A stretch of DNA of 64,000 nt, from NCBI RefSeq assembly GCF_019977735.1, contig NZ_AP025021.1, positions 1 through 64,000 on the forward strand. The letters run 5' to 3'. How positions within the stretch are numbered: position 1 is the stretch's first letter; every line of letters begins with the position of its first letter. The notes below the pieces were generated by a model, which made no database searches, was not told the DNA's origin, and saw only the letters and a list, made by a program, of their open reading frames with translations. Positions 43,215 through 52,307 of the stretch are shown here, in pieces. Origin of the DNA: Calothrix sp. PCC 7716. GTDB lineage: Bacteria > Cyanobacteriota > Cyanobacteriia > Cyanobacteriales > Nostocaceae. The position numbers and the translations under genes were made by a program.

Positions 43215-43844
43215 ATGAGTGGTGTAGAGATGGAAGATATCTTGAAAACTTTAGAGGAGTTGGGCTTTTATACATACGAAGAACCAGCTTTAGTGCCCAT
43301 AATTAAAACGTTGCAGTTGAGTCATAATTCAGTTTGGATCCGAGAGGGAATATATAAACAATTGAAGGCGCCATTAACAGTCACAAATAATCAGCTTATA
43401 GAAACTTGCAATGAGTTTATAAATTTATACGGGAACTTACCTCCACATCGTTGTTTCTCCATCGATAAAGAGGATTTGTATGAATATCCACCAATGATAT
43501 TTGAATATCAGTACTTATGTAATAGTCTAAGAAAATGTGGTGTCATTATTAATGATATAGATGAATATGAGGATGAAGATGGAAATCTTCATTTGATTAC
43601 TGACGTAGGTGATTTCCTTATTTGTCCTGAAGAATTTAGAGCATCGTATAATCATGCTTACTTAAAGTGGGAAGCAGTTATATCACACACTATAAAAATG
43701 CTTAATGATTTATTATCTCAGACAGGTAGCGATGAAAAGTTTTACATGCTGCATGAAGAATCAGAAGAGATAACTTTTATTGTTCTGCTCAACTCATGTT
43801 TGTTTAATTTTTTTAACGGCACTAAAGAATTATATAACATATAA
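43215..43844 (+). CDS. Hypothetical protein
   Basis: Start uncertain: ATG 43215 (MSGVEMEDILKTLEELGFYT) is preferred to the upstream frame (43167), whose first 16 residues look non-coding; ATG 43230 is also possible. About 209 residues, soluble, acidic and rich in Tyr/Phe (DKEDLYEYPPMIFEYQYLCN, DIDEYEDEDGNLHLITDVGD). No recognisable domain. It is preceded by a leader repeat that also precedes the gene at 44102. Function unknown. Confidence 0.6.
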   Translation: MSGVEMEDILKTLEELGFYTYEEPALVPIIKTLQLSHNSVWIREGIYKQLKAPLTVTNNQLIETCNEFINLYGNLPPHRCFSIDKEDLYEYPPMIFEYQYLCNSLRKCGVIINDIDEYEDEDGNLHLITDVGDFLICPEEFRASYNHAYLKWEAVISHTIKMLNDLLSQTGSDEKFYMLHEESEEITFIVLLNSCLFNFFNGTKELYNI

Positions 43845-43867
43845 CGCCTGTACAAAAGCACACGAGA

Positions 43868-43940
43868 CATGGCGCCTAACTATTTAATAAGCAGTCCAAT
43901 AGTACTATAGTAAAGTACAATTTTCTGTGTACGATGAAAA
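43868..43940 (+). repeat. Leader repeat, copy 2
   Basis: The sequence from GGCGCCTAACTATTTAATAA (43871) through TAGTACTATAGTA to TTTTCTGTGT matches copy 1 at 43031 in order and spacing. GTACTATAGTA-like words could be promoter or operator sequence. Confidence 0.4.
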
Positions 43941-44101
43941 AATCAATCCGTCCTTCAACTTTCCGAGAATGCGCGCGTTTACAATCTTTTAGGCACAAAC
44001 TTCCCTGGAACTCTCAACAGTAACGATTATTAATATACAACCACCTCAAATCAAACCCCTCCATTAATAGATACGATAAAGTGGAGTCAAAAAGAAAAAC
44101 C

Positions 44102-44548
44102 ATGAACCCACAACTAACCGAAAGCGAAATCAACAACCTACGCAACATATTAAAAGAATACGAACCAGCCAACAAAGCCATCGACGCATTAGAACGCAAC
44201 GACGGTGACTTAGACCTATCCTTTGAAGAACTCTGGATAGAGAAAAATGGTAGAATCGGCATGAAAGAAGGTAAAAGTATTCGACAAACAACACTAGACG
44301 TATTGCGAGGCGAACTTTGTGGAAACGAAGGATTTCGCGCGCGTCTGGGTGAATATGCCAAAAGTCCAGAAAATGCCGTTTTACTCACAGCAGCAATAAC
44401 ATCATTAATGGCATTAACAGCAATACCTCTCGACCCATCAATAGCAACTATAATCGTTCTCTATATTCTCAAAATCGGCTTAAATGTATATTGTAAATAC
44501 ACCGAACCGAGCGATGAAAGCAATGGAACTTTACCACCAGGCAAATAA
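44102..44548 (+). CDS. Small membrane-associated hypothetical protein
   Basis: ATG 44102 (MNPQLTESEINNLRNILKEY) is preferred over GTG 44081; about 148 residues. The N-terminal 95 residues are polar and helical (KAIDALERNDGDLDLSFEEL). A hydrophobic segment follows near 100-135 (AVLLTAAITSLMALTAIPLD, IATIIVLYILKIGL), suggesting one or two membrane helices, then a short tail. It is convergent with the CHAT-NB-ARC-TPR gene, whose end is 26 bp away, and could be a membrane partner. Function unknown. Confidence 0.6.
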   Translation: MNPQLTESEINNLRNILKEYEPANKAIDALERNDGDLDLSFEELWIEKNGRIGMKEGKSIRQTTLDVLRGELCGNEGFRARLGEYAKSPENAVLLTAAITSLMALTAIPLDPSIATIIVLYILKIGLNVYCKYTEPSDESNGTLPPGK

Positions 44549-44574
44549 ACTATAATTTATGGGCGCCGCAAAGC

Positions 44575-47500
44575 TCACTCCCTATCACCCATTATTCTCT
44601 GCTTCAACTCCTCGATCGTTATTCCCAAAATCGGCGCCATCTCCACCAATAAACCCTCATCCTCAGTAACTCGATAAAAACGAGCAAGATTACGCAGGGA
44701 AATTCCTAAACCATACTCGTCATTAAACTCAACAGTAATTACCAAAGCTTGCAGGTAATTAGCTTTTGCTGACTCCAATTCCCCTAGTTGTTCCGTTACT
44801 GTTCCAATCTGGTAGTAAGTGCTACTACAGTCAAAGGACGCACCAAATTCGATTTTTATGTCGAGAGCTTTTTGATAATAGTCTCGTGCGAGCTTAAATT
44901 CTCGCAATTCTTGGGCAACCATTCCCAACTGGTGGTAAGTGCTAGCACAGTCAAAGGACGCACCAAATTCGATTGTTATGTCGAGAGCTTTTTGATAATA
45001 GTCTCGTGCGAGCTTAAATTCTCGCAATTCTTGGGCAACCATTCCCAACTGGTGGTAAGTGCTAGCACAGTCAAAGGACGCACCAAATTCGATTGTTATG
45101 TCGAGAGCTTTTTGATAATAGTCTCGTGCGAGCTTAAATTCTCGCAATTCTTGAGCAATCATTCCCAAATTGTGGTAAGTGCTAGCACAGTCAAAGGACG
45201 CATCAAATTCGATTTTTATGTCGAGAGCTTTTTGATAATAGTCTCGTGCGAGCTTAAATTCTCGCAATTCTTGGGCAACCCTTCCTAACTGGTGGTAAGT
45301 GTTAGCACATTCAAATGTAGCACCAAATTCAATTTTTATGTCTAGAGCTTTTTGATAATAATCGCGTGCTTGCTGGTACTCTCGCAATTCTTGGGCAACT
45401 ATTCCCAAATTGTGGTAAGTGCTAGCAGAGTCAAAGGACGCATCAAATTCGATTTTTATGTCGAGAGCTTTTCGATAATAATCATGTGCTTGCTGGTACT
45501 CTCGCAATTCTTGGGCAATTATACCCAACTGGTGGTAAGTTCTAGCACATTCAAATGTAGCACCAAATTCAATTGTTATGTCGAGAGCTTTTTGATAATA
45601 ATTGTGCGCGAGCTTAAATTCTCGCAATTTTTGGGCAACTATACCCAACTGGTGGTAAGTTCTAGCACATTCAAATGTAGCACCAAATTCGATTGTTATG
45701 TCGAGAGCTTTTTGATAATAATTGTGTGCGAGCTTAAATTCTCGCAAATCTTCAGCAACCCTTCCCAATTGGTGATAAGTTCTAGCACATTCAAATGTAG
45801 CACCAAATTCGATAAAAATTTCCAGAGCTTTTTGATAATAATCGCGTGCTTGCTCATATTCTCGCAAATCTTCAGCAACCCTTCCCAACTGGTGGTAATT
45901 AATAGCAAAGTAAGACTTGATTTGTCTTAATTCTACTCCTTGCAGTAGTTGTAGTAACTCGATATTTCGCTCGTAAGATTTCTTAGCTTGCGGATAATTC
46001 TGTATTTGTAAATAACAATTACCAAGATTACCTAGCACTAGCACAATATCCAAACCTACTCGACCTGCTCTAATCTCTGCTGGATAAGCAGCTTGTGCGT
46101 TACAGACAAATTCTGCTAACTGCAAACTACTTTGAATATCATTAGTTAACTCCAAGTATTTATTTAAGCAAATGAAAATATCAACTGTTTCCCACTTTGA
46201 TAAACAAATTTGCAACGCATTATATAAGTTTTCATACTCCAACCGACAGAAGAAAATACCCAATTGCCGTTCCTCGGCTAACTGAGATTTCATATAATGT
46301 TTATACAAATCAGCCAAGCCAAGATAATGATTTTTAAACCCCTCTTGCAAAGCATCTCTAGTAGCTGCATCAAGTGATGCTAGTTTCGCCTTTAAAAAGA
46401 AGGGAAAAATTGGCTGAATTTGCAACAACCTTTCTTTACCTTTACTCGTAGGAGAGGGGTTAGGAGAGAGGTCAGACAACAAACCCCAATTTATTGCTTC
46501 TTGTATCGCTGCATCAAATTTATCAAAGTCATAATCAAAAAACGGCTCTAACTTCTGTAACTCCTCAGCATAATTAGGTATACCATCCCGCCAAATAAAC
46601 CCACTAAACGGCGCCAAACACAGCAACAACCTCTGAGCAGACTCAGACAAATTACTATGGGAATACTCCACACATTTAATAATACTCTGCGTCTTATCTT
46701 CACTAGGACTATCTAAATTAATATCCGCCGCTTCTAGCTTCTGCAAAACCTCCCCAGGTGAGAGATTTCTTAAATTTACTAACACCACCTCCATCGCTAA
46801 CGGATACCCCGCTAACAGCTTCATTAATTTCTCAAAATCCCCATCCTGGCGTATCTTCGCAATTTTTCTCTCATCCCCCACATTGCGCTCTAATATCTTA
46901 TTAGATAACTCCGTGCGCGCTTCTTTATCTAATCCCTGTAACCTATATATATTCTGTTTAAACGTCCCTTGTAACCAATCTTCTCCACATCTCGAACCCA
47001 AAATAACCCGCGTTTCTCCCCCTACTAGTCGCGTCAAAAAATCTTGCAGTTGCTTCTGCTCTGCTGCTGGTAATGTATTTTGAATTGCTAAAGCTTGTCC
47101 TGTGACTGACTCAAAGTTATCTAATATGACAATATATCTTTCCGCACGCAATTTAGCCAGCAATTTCTGCATCTGCGCGGTTAAATTCATCGCTTGAAAA
47201 GCAGCAAACTCAAATTTATTATATACCCGCTTACCAATCTCAAATAAAATTTGTGTTAGTGTCCAAGCTTTCTCATCGTAGCCAAAGTAAAATATATCTG
47301 TTGCAAAATTCGTTGTCTGCCACCAACTGCGTAGATAATTTAATAGAGTTGTCTTTCCTGTTCCTCCCATCCCCTGTAATAGTAGAATATTATGGCGCCA
47401 CAAAGCCTTCTCTATCTTCAATATCTCTAAATCTCGCCCAATAAACCCATACTCTGGTGGTGTATATTGATATAATTCTCCTAATTTATTAAAATAATCC

Positions 47501-48750
47501 TCTTCTTCCTGGGGTGTAAATGAGCGTACATTTAAATTTACCTGTTGATTACTATAAACAACAGGCAACAACCAATCCTCTAAATCAATATTCGTATTAA
47601 AATAAGCCTTGCGCGCTTTATTATTAAATAGCTCCCTTCTTCCCAAGCGTATCGCTTCTGTTATTTCCTGACCCGCAAACAAATTTCTATACACCTGTTC
47701 TATCATTAACTTAGCAGCAGATACCGTCACCGAGTACCCCATCGCTACAACTATCTGCATCCCTGCGCTCATCAAGCGACTACCCAAACTCGTCTCGCGA
47801 GAATTTTCTTCTACTTCTGAGCTATTTTTAACCTGTTTCCCCGACTGACAAGCGTTAAGTATACATACCGGAATACCTTTCCCCGTCAACAAATTCGCCA
47901 ACTCAAGAGCTTCTACTGGGTCAGCTTTTCCTTTACTTTCTCCATCCAAAAACAAAAACGCTTTTACCCCTTCGTAGCGTTGAATATCTTCTCGTCCCCA
48001 CCTTGCTTGATAAGTATACCTGTTCCGCTTTACCCCTGCTTGAATATCCTCATATGTCATCAACGCCCCATGACAATCAAAGTGGATAATATGATAATAT
48101 CCGGCGCCTTTTATTTCTAGATGTCGCTCTAAACTTTCATAGGTACCCGGACGCAACAAATCAACATTTACAGGTAACTGACTATTTTGAATCACCTCCA
48201 TCAACGGACGCGCGATGGTACGATATCCCACATCATGCTCCTCATCCGGTCGCGCTATTACCACCAACAAATTAATCACCGCAGATGCAGACATACTAGC
48301 CCCAACTGCTGCTAACGGACGAGCTAGCTTACGTATCATCACGCAATCAACTGCCAAAGGTCGAGGTAAATCCTTATCCCGTATTGCTTCCCAATGTAGC
48401 GCGTGAAACTCAGGACTGTTACCAACTATCTCAATTTTGACATTCTTTAAATTTCCCCGCAATTGCTTGTACTCGCTATAAGCGTCTCTATCTTGAAACA
48501 CCTGATTAAATAAACTCTCCCCATAACGAGCAATACTCGCTTTCGCTTCCTGTGCTTTCACACCATCCAACATCGGGTAAGTCAGCCAATTCTCAAAATA
48601 CCACTCACATAACCCCTCTTCCTTGGGTGTAAACGGGTCGCTAATTTGTATTTGATACTCACCAGCACCATTGTCAAAAATCAAACTAGCTGCAAAACCC
48701 GTTGCTGTGGACTGTGTTTCTCGAATTTGAATAACTGACAAACGGCACAT
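44575..48750 (-). CDS. CHAT-NB-ARC-TPR protein (NLR-like protease)
   Basis: Multidomain protein of 1391 residues. N-terminal CHAT peptidase: His in IIHFDCHGALM near 228, Cys in CILNACQSGKQ near 300, and GMQIVVAMGYSVTVSAAKLM. NB-ARC-type NTPase from about 425: GFIGRDLEIL, P-loop LLLQGMGGTGKTTLLNYL near 460, Walker B YIVILDNFESV near 540, RVILGSRCGEDWL and a GYPLAMEVV motif near 650. Winged-helix and helical linker follow. C-terminal TPR array near 900-1350 with at least ten 40-residue units (YHQLGRVAEDLREYEQARDY). NB-ARC probably oligomerises on TPR sensing and activates CHAT, as in other NLR-like systems (family analogy). DNA repeats within the TPR region are very similar, two units identical. 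Confidence 0.9.
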   Translation of the reverse strand: MCRLSVIQIRETQSTATGFAASLIFDNGAGEYQIQISDPFTPKEEGLCEWYFENWLTYPMLDGVKAQEAKASIARYGESLFNQVFQDRDAYSEYKQLRGNLKNVKIEIVGNSPEFHALHWEAIRDKDLPRPLAVDCVMIRKLARPLAAVGASMSASAVINLLVVIARPDEEHDVGYRTIARPLMEVIQNSQLPVNVDLLRPGTYESLERHLEIKGAGYYHIIHFDCHGALMTYEDIQAGVKRNRYTYQARWGREDIQRYEGVKAFLFLDGESKGKADPVEALELANLLTGKGIPVCILNACQSGKQVKNSSEVEENSRETSLGSRLMSAGMQIVVAMGYSVTVSAAKLMIEQVYRNLFAGQEITEAIRLGRRELFNNKARKAYFNTNIDLEDWLLPVVYSNQQVNLNVRSFTPQEEEDYFNKLGELYQYTPPEYGFIGRDLEILKIEKALWRHNILLLQGMGGTGKTTLLNYLRSWWQTTNFATDIFYFGYDEKAWTLTQILFEIGKRVYNKFEFAAFQAMNLTAQMQKLLAKLRAERYIVILDNFESVTGQALAIQNTLPAAEQKQLQDFLTRLVGGETRVILGSRCGEDWLQGTFKQNIYRLQGLDKEARTELSNKILERNVGDERKIAKIRQDGDFEKLMKLLAGYPLAMEVVLVNLRNLSPGEVLQKLEAADINLDSPSEDKTQSIIKCVEYSHSNLSESAQRLLLCLAPFSGFIWRDGIPNYAEELQKLEPFFDYDFDKFDAAIQEAINWGLLSDLSPNPSPTSKGKERLLQIQPIFPFFLKAKLASLDAATRDALQEGFKNHYLGLADLYKHYMKSQLAEERQLGIFFCRLEYENLYNALQICLSKWETVDIFICLNKYLELTNDIQSSLQLAEFVCNAQAAYPAEIRAGRVGLDIVLVLGNLGNCYLQIQNYPQAKKSYERNIELLQLLQGVELRQIKSYFAINYHQLGRVAEDLREYEQARDYYQKALEIFIEFGATFECARTYHQLGRVAEDLREFKLAHNYYQKALDITIEFGATFECARTYHQLGIVAQKLREFKLAHNYYQKALDITIEFGATFECARTYHQLGIIAQELREYQQAHDYYRKALDIKIEFDASFDSASTYHNLGIVAQELREYQQARDYYQKALDIKIEFGATFECANTYHQLGRVAQELREFKLARDYYQKALDIKIEFDASFDCASTYHNLGMIAQELREFKLARDYYQKALDITIEFGASFDCASTYHQLGMVAQELREFKLARDYYQKALDITIEFGASFDCASTYHQLGMVAQELREFKLARDYYQKALDIKIEFGASFDCSSTYYQIGTVTEQLGELESAKANYLQALVITVEFNDEYGLGISLRNLARFYRVTEDEGLLVEMAPILGITIEELKQRIMGDRE
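44760..45890 (-). repeat. Tandem 120-bp TPR-coding repeats
   Basis: Nine or more consecutive 120-bp units. Bases 44881-45000 and 45001-45120 are identical over the whole unit; others differ by a few bases. This implies recent duplication or gene conversion and explains long open frames on the opposite strand, which are artefacts. Repeat number may vary between isolates. Confidence 0.9.
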
Positions 48751-49020
48751 TATTACCCAACCCTAAATATCAGGATACAGAAAATACTCACGTATTGACT
48801 ACAAAGCGAATCATTCTCATTCCGGATATACAGGAGAACGTTTTGCGTTCTTCGCGGTTTACGAGATTTGCGGCGCCACAAACCCACTATCATCACTATA
48901 CCCGGCGCCTGTAATTTCAGGTACAAGCGCTATTTTTATGTGATAATATAAAGTTTATAGTCAATCTTTACGAATAATTTATATTAAATAATCTCCGAAA
49001 AAGCTCAGTTAAAAATAATG
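48751..49020. other. Intergenic region upstream of the CHAT-NB-ARC-TPR gene
   Basis: No gene. It must carry the promoter of the CHAT-NB-ARC-TPR gene. A hairpin GCGCCTGT…ACAAGCGC followed by TTTTT lies at about 48904-48938, and two GGCGCC sites are present. Confidence 0.4.
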
Positions 49021-49502
49021 GGTACATACTCATACTTTCAAAGGTACATTGATGGTACTCTCCAGGTACACAAAAGCCTGTCTATACCTCTTTTTATACA
49101 GCGCACGTACCCATTTTTGAAGGTATATGGCGCCGAAAACGTACCAACAGACAGTGAAAAATTGTATTATACTGGGCACGGTACAGAGGAAAAAATCAAA
49201 AAATTTTTTTTTAAGGACACATATTATGTCTCTATGAAAAAAAAAATTTTGTGGATTTATTGTACCAGTACCACGGTATAAGATTTATGAATAAGACTGT
49301 CTGGGACTAGAATGAATGTCCCAAAGTACCATAAACTCACTCTGTTTTTGGTACTCCGGAGCGCTAATTTTGGGGTACAGCACCCCATTTTTTGCGGTAC
49401 AGGCATGAGTTTTAGTTAGTTCAATATTCTATTTATATGATATTATTAAGCTATTATTGGTAAATAAAGTTATATCTGTACCTAAATTTTCACACTTGGT
49501 AC
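49021..49502. repeat. Cluster of GGTAC/GTACC sites
   Basis: GGTAC at 49021, 49043, 49054, 49065, 49180, 49350, 49374, 49396 and 49498; GTACC at 49107, 49141, 49262, 49268, 49326 and 49478. Fifteen copies in 482 bp, against about one expected by chance. It lies between the integrase and CHAT genes, 1.6 kb from parB. It could be a partition site, an iteron array or recombinase arm sites. An 87-codon ORF across it (49018-49281) seems an artefact. Confidence 0.6.
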
Positions 49503-49550
49503 TATGTTTAATAGCTAATAAAAAGTGTGTGACGAAACCACCTTACTTTT

Positions 49551-49577
49551 GTTGGGTTCCTTTAGCCTCCACCCAAC
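49551..49577. repeat. Small hairpin beyond the integrase gene
   Basis: GTTGGGT (49551-49557) and ACCCAAC (49571-49577) form a 7-bp stem with a 13-nt loop, 30 bp past the end of the integrase gene. It has no T-run; it may be a weak terminator or another cyanobacterial GTTGGGT repeat. Confidence 0.35.
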
Positions 49578-49606
49578 CGTAGGTTGTTGAGTGAGATTGC
49601 ACTTTT

Positions 49607-50677
49607 TCAACGGCGCCAACGACCAAGGTTAAGCGAGCTTGCTTCATCTTCGCCAGCGTGCAGGTAGTTATCGATGGTAATTTTACCGCTGGAATGTCCT
49701 AGTGTTTTGGTAATTACGTGGATGGGTGTGTTTTGAGCGGCGTGGGTTGCGTGGGAATGTCGCAACCAGTGGGGTGAGGGTATGCGTGTTAGTCCTGCGG
49801 ATACTGCTATATCTTTGATGATGCGGCGTATGTGTCTGTCGGTTACGGGTTCTGAGGTTTTTTGACTGGTGAAGATGGGTTCTGTTTTGTCGTTTGGGCG
49901 CCGACGGTTGGCTAGTAAAAATTGATAAAGTTCTGTAGGGATACGCACGTCGCGTTCTTTATCGCCTTTGCCTACTACTTTTATATATGGTAATCCTGAT
50001 TGGTTGAGGTGTATTGCGTTCCAGGTAAGTGTGGCTACTTCGCCAACTCTAAACCCTCCACAATAAAATAACTCGAACACTAAGTAGTTGCGCTGCGCTT
50101 GAATTTTCTTTTGGGGTGTTTTGGCGCCGCTTATTGCTAAAACTGCCGCGTCGCTCATCATTTCTATTTCGGTGACGGATAGTGTTCGCTCTTTTATCTT
50201 TTTACGTTCGGCTGGCACTTTTAATAACATTGCTGGGTTCGCACGTAGATACCCAACGTCACATGCATACCGTAAAAAACTTTTGAGTGATGCAAGGCGC
50301 CTTCTAACTGATGCGCGTGCAATATGTCCAAAGTTTTCCTTCTTTAATAAATAAGCTTTGTAATTATCTACATCTTCTTTAGTAATGGTGTGCAAATTCA
50401 AATCATCGAGGTCGGGGTAGTCGATGCCTAATTTATATTGGACAAAATGCATTACGTCGTTACGGTAAGCGCGCGCTGTTTGAGATGACTCACGTGAACC
50501 TAACCAACTGCTGAATAATTCGCTTGTTGTGTTGGCGCCTGTAATTTTGGTGTTGCCTGTTGCTTGTACTACCGCATCAACTGTTGCCTGAATAAATGCT
50601 AACTGCTCAGGTGATAAATGAGCAATCGCCTCGCTCAATTGGGTTTTGTCGATGTTGGAACTAGTGGCGCCTTCCAT
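49607..50677 (-). CDS. Tyrosine recombinase / integrase (XerC/D-like)
   Basis: Start set at ATG 50677 (MEGATSSNIDKTQLSEAIAH), which has GAGG upstream; an ATG at 50722 adds 15 residues with no such site. About 356 residues. N-terminal SAM-like core-binding domain (LFSSWLGSRESSQTARAYRN, ASVRRRLASLKSFLRYACDV). Catalytic domain: Arg in FYCGGFRVGEVATLTW, HWLRHSHATHAAQ, LGHSSGKITIDNYLH with Tyr. All of the R-H-R-H-Y set can be seen. Probably resolves plasmid multimers or drove integration of an element; the adjacent GGTAC cluster might be its site. Backbone GGCGCC sites present. Confidence 0.9.
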   Translation of the reverse strand: MEGATSSNIDKTQLSEAIAHLSPEQLAFIQATVDAVVQATGNTKITGANTTSELFSSWLGSRESSQTARAYRNDVMHFVQYKLGIDYPDLDDLNLHTITKEDVDNYKAYLLKKENFGHIARASVRRRLASLKSFLRYACDVGYLRANPAMLLKVPAERKKIKERTLSVTEIEMMSDAAVLAISGAKTPQKKIQAQRNYLVFELFYCGGFRVGEVATLTWNAIHLNQSGLPYIKVVGKGDKERDVRIPTELYQFLLANRRRPNDKTEPIFTSQKTSEPVTDRHIRRIIKDIAVSAGLTRIPSPHWLRHSHATHAAQNTPIHVITKTLGHSSGKITIDNYLHAGEDEASSLNLGRWRR

Positions 50678-51149
50678 TACAAACTGCCTCAATATATATA
50701 ATGATGCATTGGTGTAGTTCAATTATGACCGATAACGGCTGTTCCCGGACATTTATTTCCCATTGCACACCAAGCTCTCGTTAACACTGTATACTGGTAA
50801 AGTTTTTATCAAGGTATACGTAATGTGAATTTATATTGCAATGCTGGCATTTTAGAATGGGGTGCGATATGGGCTAGCGATTAAAGGGTGTGATAAAAGA
50901 TACTGTGGTTTTTAAGGGTTGGAAGTAATATTATGGAGCGTGAATGCACGGTTTTTTTGTAGGAGTTTACTAAGACCTAAAACCGAAGAATGCCTTTAAA
51001 CTTTATTGATTGTTGGCGTTATTAAATGGGTTTTAAGTGGATGATATGAGAGCGAGTTGGGAAACTGTTGAGTGGTACGGTCAAAGTGTGTTATGAAGGT
51101 GATGGTGATAAAAGAATTTTAAGATAGCATTTGGGGCAATAATTGACAC
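50678..51149. other. Intergenic region between integrase and parB
   Basis: I see no gene. It contains the divergent promoters of the integrase and parB. No clear iterons or parS-like palindromes noticed. GGTAC is not enriched here. Confidence 0.4.
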
Positions 51150-52265
51150 ATGGCTCGTACTTCTACACCTAAAAAAACGACTGCTGGCACGTCGAAAACA
51201 AAGACTCGGCGCCAAAAATCGAGTACAGAAGATGATAAAAATTCAATTATAAATGCGGATAATAATGATAATGATTTTGTTGATTTATCTGAGTTGGCGC
51301 CATCAAAACTGGAAGAAGATACTATGGATGTAGAGGCGCCGTTGGTAACTACAGATAAAACTTTTGATACTATTGATGCTGTAGTTACTACGAGTAGTGA
51401 TGGGGTGCAAGAAGAATATACTGCTTTAAACTCTAATTTACTGCCACTATATAAGATTGTTTTACCATCAAGCCAGCCGCGACGGTATTTTGATAAGGAT
51501 AAAATGGAGTCTTTAACCTCCAGTGTACGCAGTTCGGGTGTTCTTCAACCAGTATTGGTGCGTTCTTTACCAGATGGTAACTATGAGTTGGTTGCAGGGG
51601 AGAGAAGATTTAAAGCTGCTAAAAATGTTGGTTTAACTGAAATACCTGCCACTGTTTTGGCGATGTCTGATGCGGAGGCAACCCAATATGCTTTGACAGA
51701 AAACTTGTTGCGCGAGGATTTGAATCCGCTTGATGAGGCAGAAGCAATACTAAAATTGTTAACGCTGCGATTGGAATGCGATACCGATAAAGTCGCGTTG
51801 TTACTTTACAGGATGGATAATTCTTTGAGAAAAAAAATTACCGGAAACGTTTTGAGTACAAAGGAAGCGTTTATTGTTGAGCAGGTGTTTAACGAGTTGG
51901 GTAAGATGAATTGGCAATCATTTATCCGCACGCGACTATCGTTGTTAAATTTACAGGAAGATGTTTTAGCTGCTCTGCGCGCGGGTGAAATTGAGTATAC
52001 GAAAGCGTTGGAGATTAGCAAGGTAAAATCCGATGAGGATAGGGCTGAGTTGTTGGAAAATGCTATTGAGTACGATTTGAGTTTAAAGGAAATCCGCGCG
52101 GAAGTTAAAAAGTATAATCCCGCTCCCCAAAAAGCTCAACTGCAAAGCCGTATGGAGAATGCATACAATAATTTTAAGAAAAGTAAGGCATGGGATAATC
52201 CTGAACTGCATGATAAGTTGGCGCCGATATTATCCCAATTAGAAGCAATATTAGGTATCGAGTGA
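51150..52265 (+). CDS. parB: ParB/Spo0J-family partition protein
   Basis: ParB-type protein of 371 residues. The first 110 residues are low-complexity and charged. The ParB N-terminal domain follows: LPSSQPRRYFDKDKMESLTS, GVLQPVLVRSLPDGNYELVA, then box II GERRFKAAKNVG near 152 (CTPase motif) and ATQYALTENLLREDLNPLDE. HTH-like region near 230 (STKEAFIVEQVF) and C-terminal helices. No ParA gene is adjacent; the nearest ParA-type ATPase (27.97 kb) looks transfer-related, and the nearest segregation ATPase is ParM-like at 6.5 kb. It may use host ParA or serve as a stand-alone CTPase clamp. The GGTAC cluster is the best local candidate binding region. Confidence 0.9.
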   Translation: MARTSTPKKTTAGTSKTKTRRQKSSTEDDKNSIINADNNDNDFVDLSELAPSKLEEDTMDVEAPLVTTDKTFDTIDAVVTTSSDGVQEEYTALNSNLLPLYKIVLPSSQPRRYFDKDKMESLTSSVRSSGVLQPVLVRSLPDGNYELVAGERRFKAAKNVGLTEIPATVLAMSDAEATQYALTENLLREDLNPLDEAEAILKLLTLRLECDTDKVALLLYRMDNSLRKKITGNVLSTKEAFIVEQVFNELGKMNWQSFIRTRLSLLNLQEDVLAALRAGEIEYTKALEISKVKSDEDRAELLENAIEYDLSLKEIRAEVKKYNPAPQKAQLQSRMENAYNNFKKSKAWDNPELHDKLAPILSQLEAILGIE

Positions 52266-52307
52266 CTTAAACTATCGGATGTGGCGCCTCGGACTGTTGT
52301 CAGTACA

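Noticed and set aside
43845-43900. Possible integron attC-like sequence (AACGCCT…GGCGCCTAAC)
   Set aside because: Core sites do not match RYYYAAC/GTTRRRY and no integron integrase is present; GGCGCC is abundant here anyway.
44788-45930. Long repetitive plus-strand ORFs of 166 and 192 codons
   Set aside because: They are antisense shadows of the TPR-coding repeats; the 120-bp period keeps any open frame open.
49018-49281. 87-codon ORF over the GGTAC cluster
   Set aside because: Contains A/T homopolymers and odd composition; the GGTAC array explains the region better.
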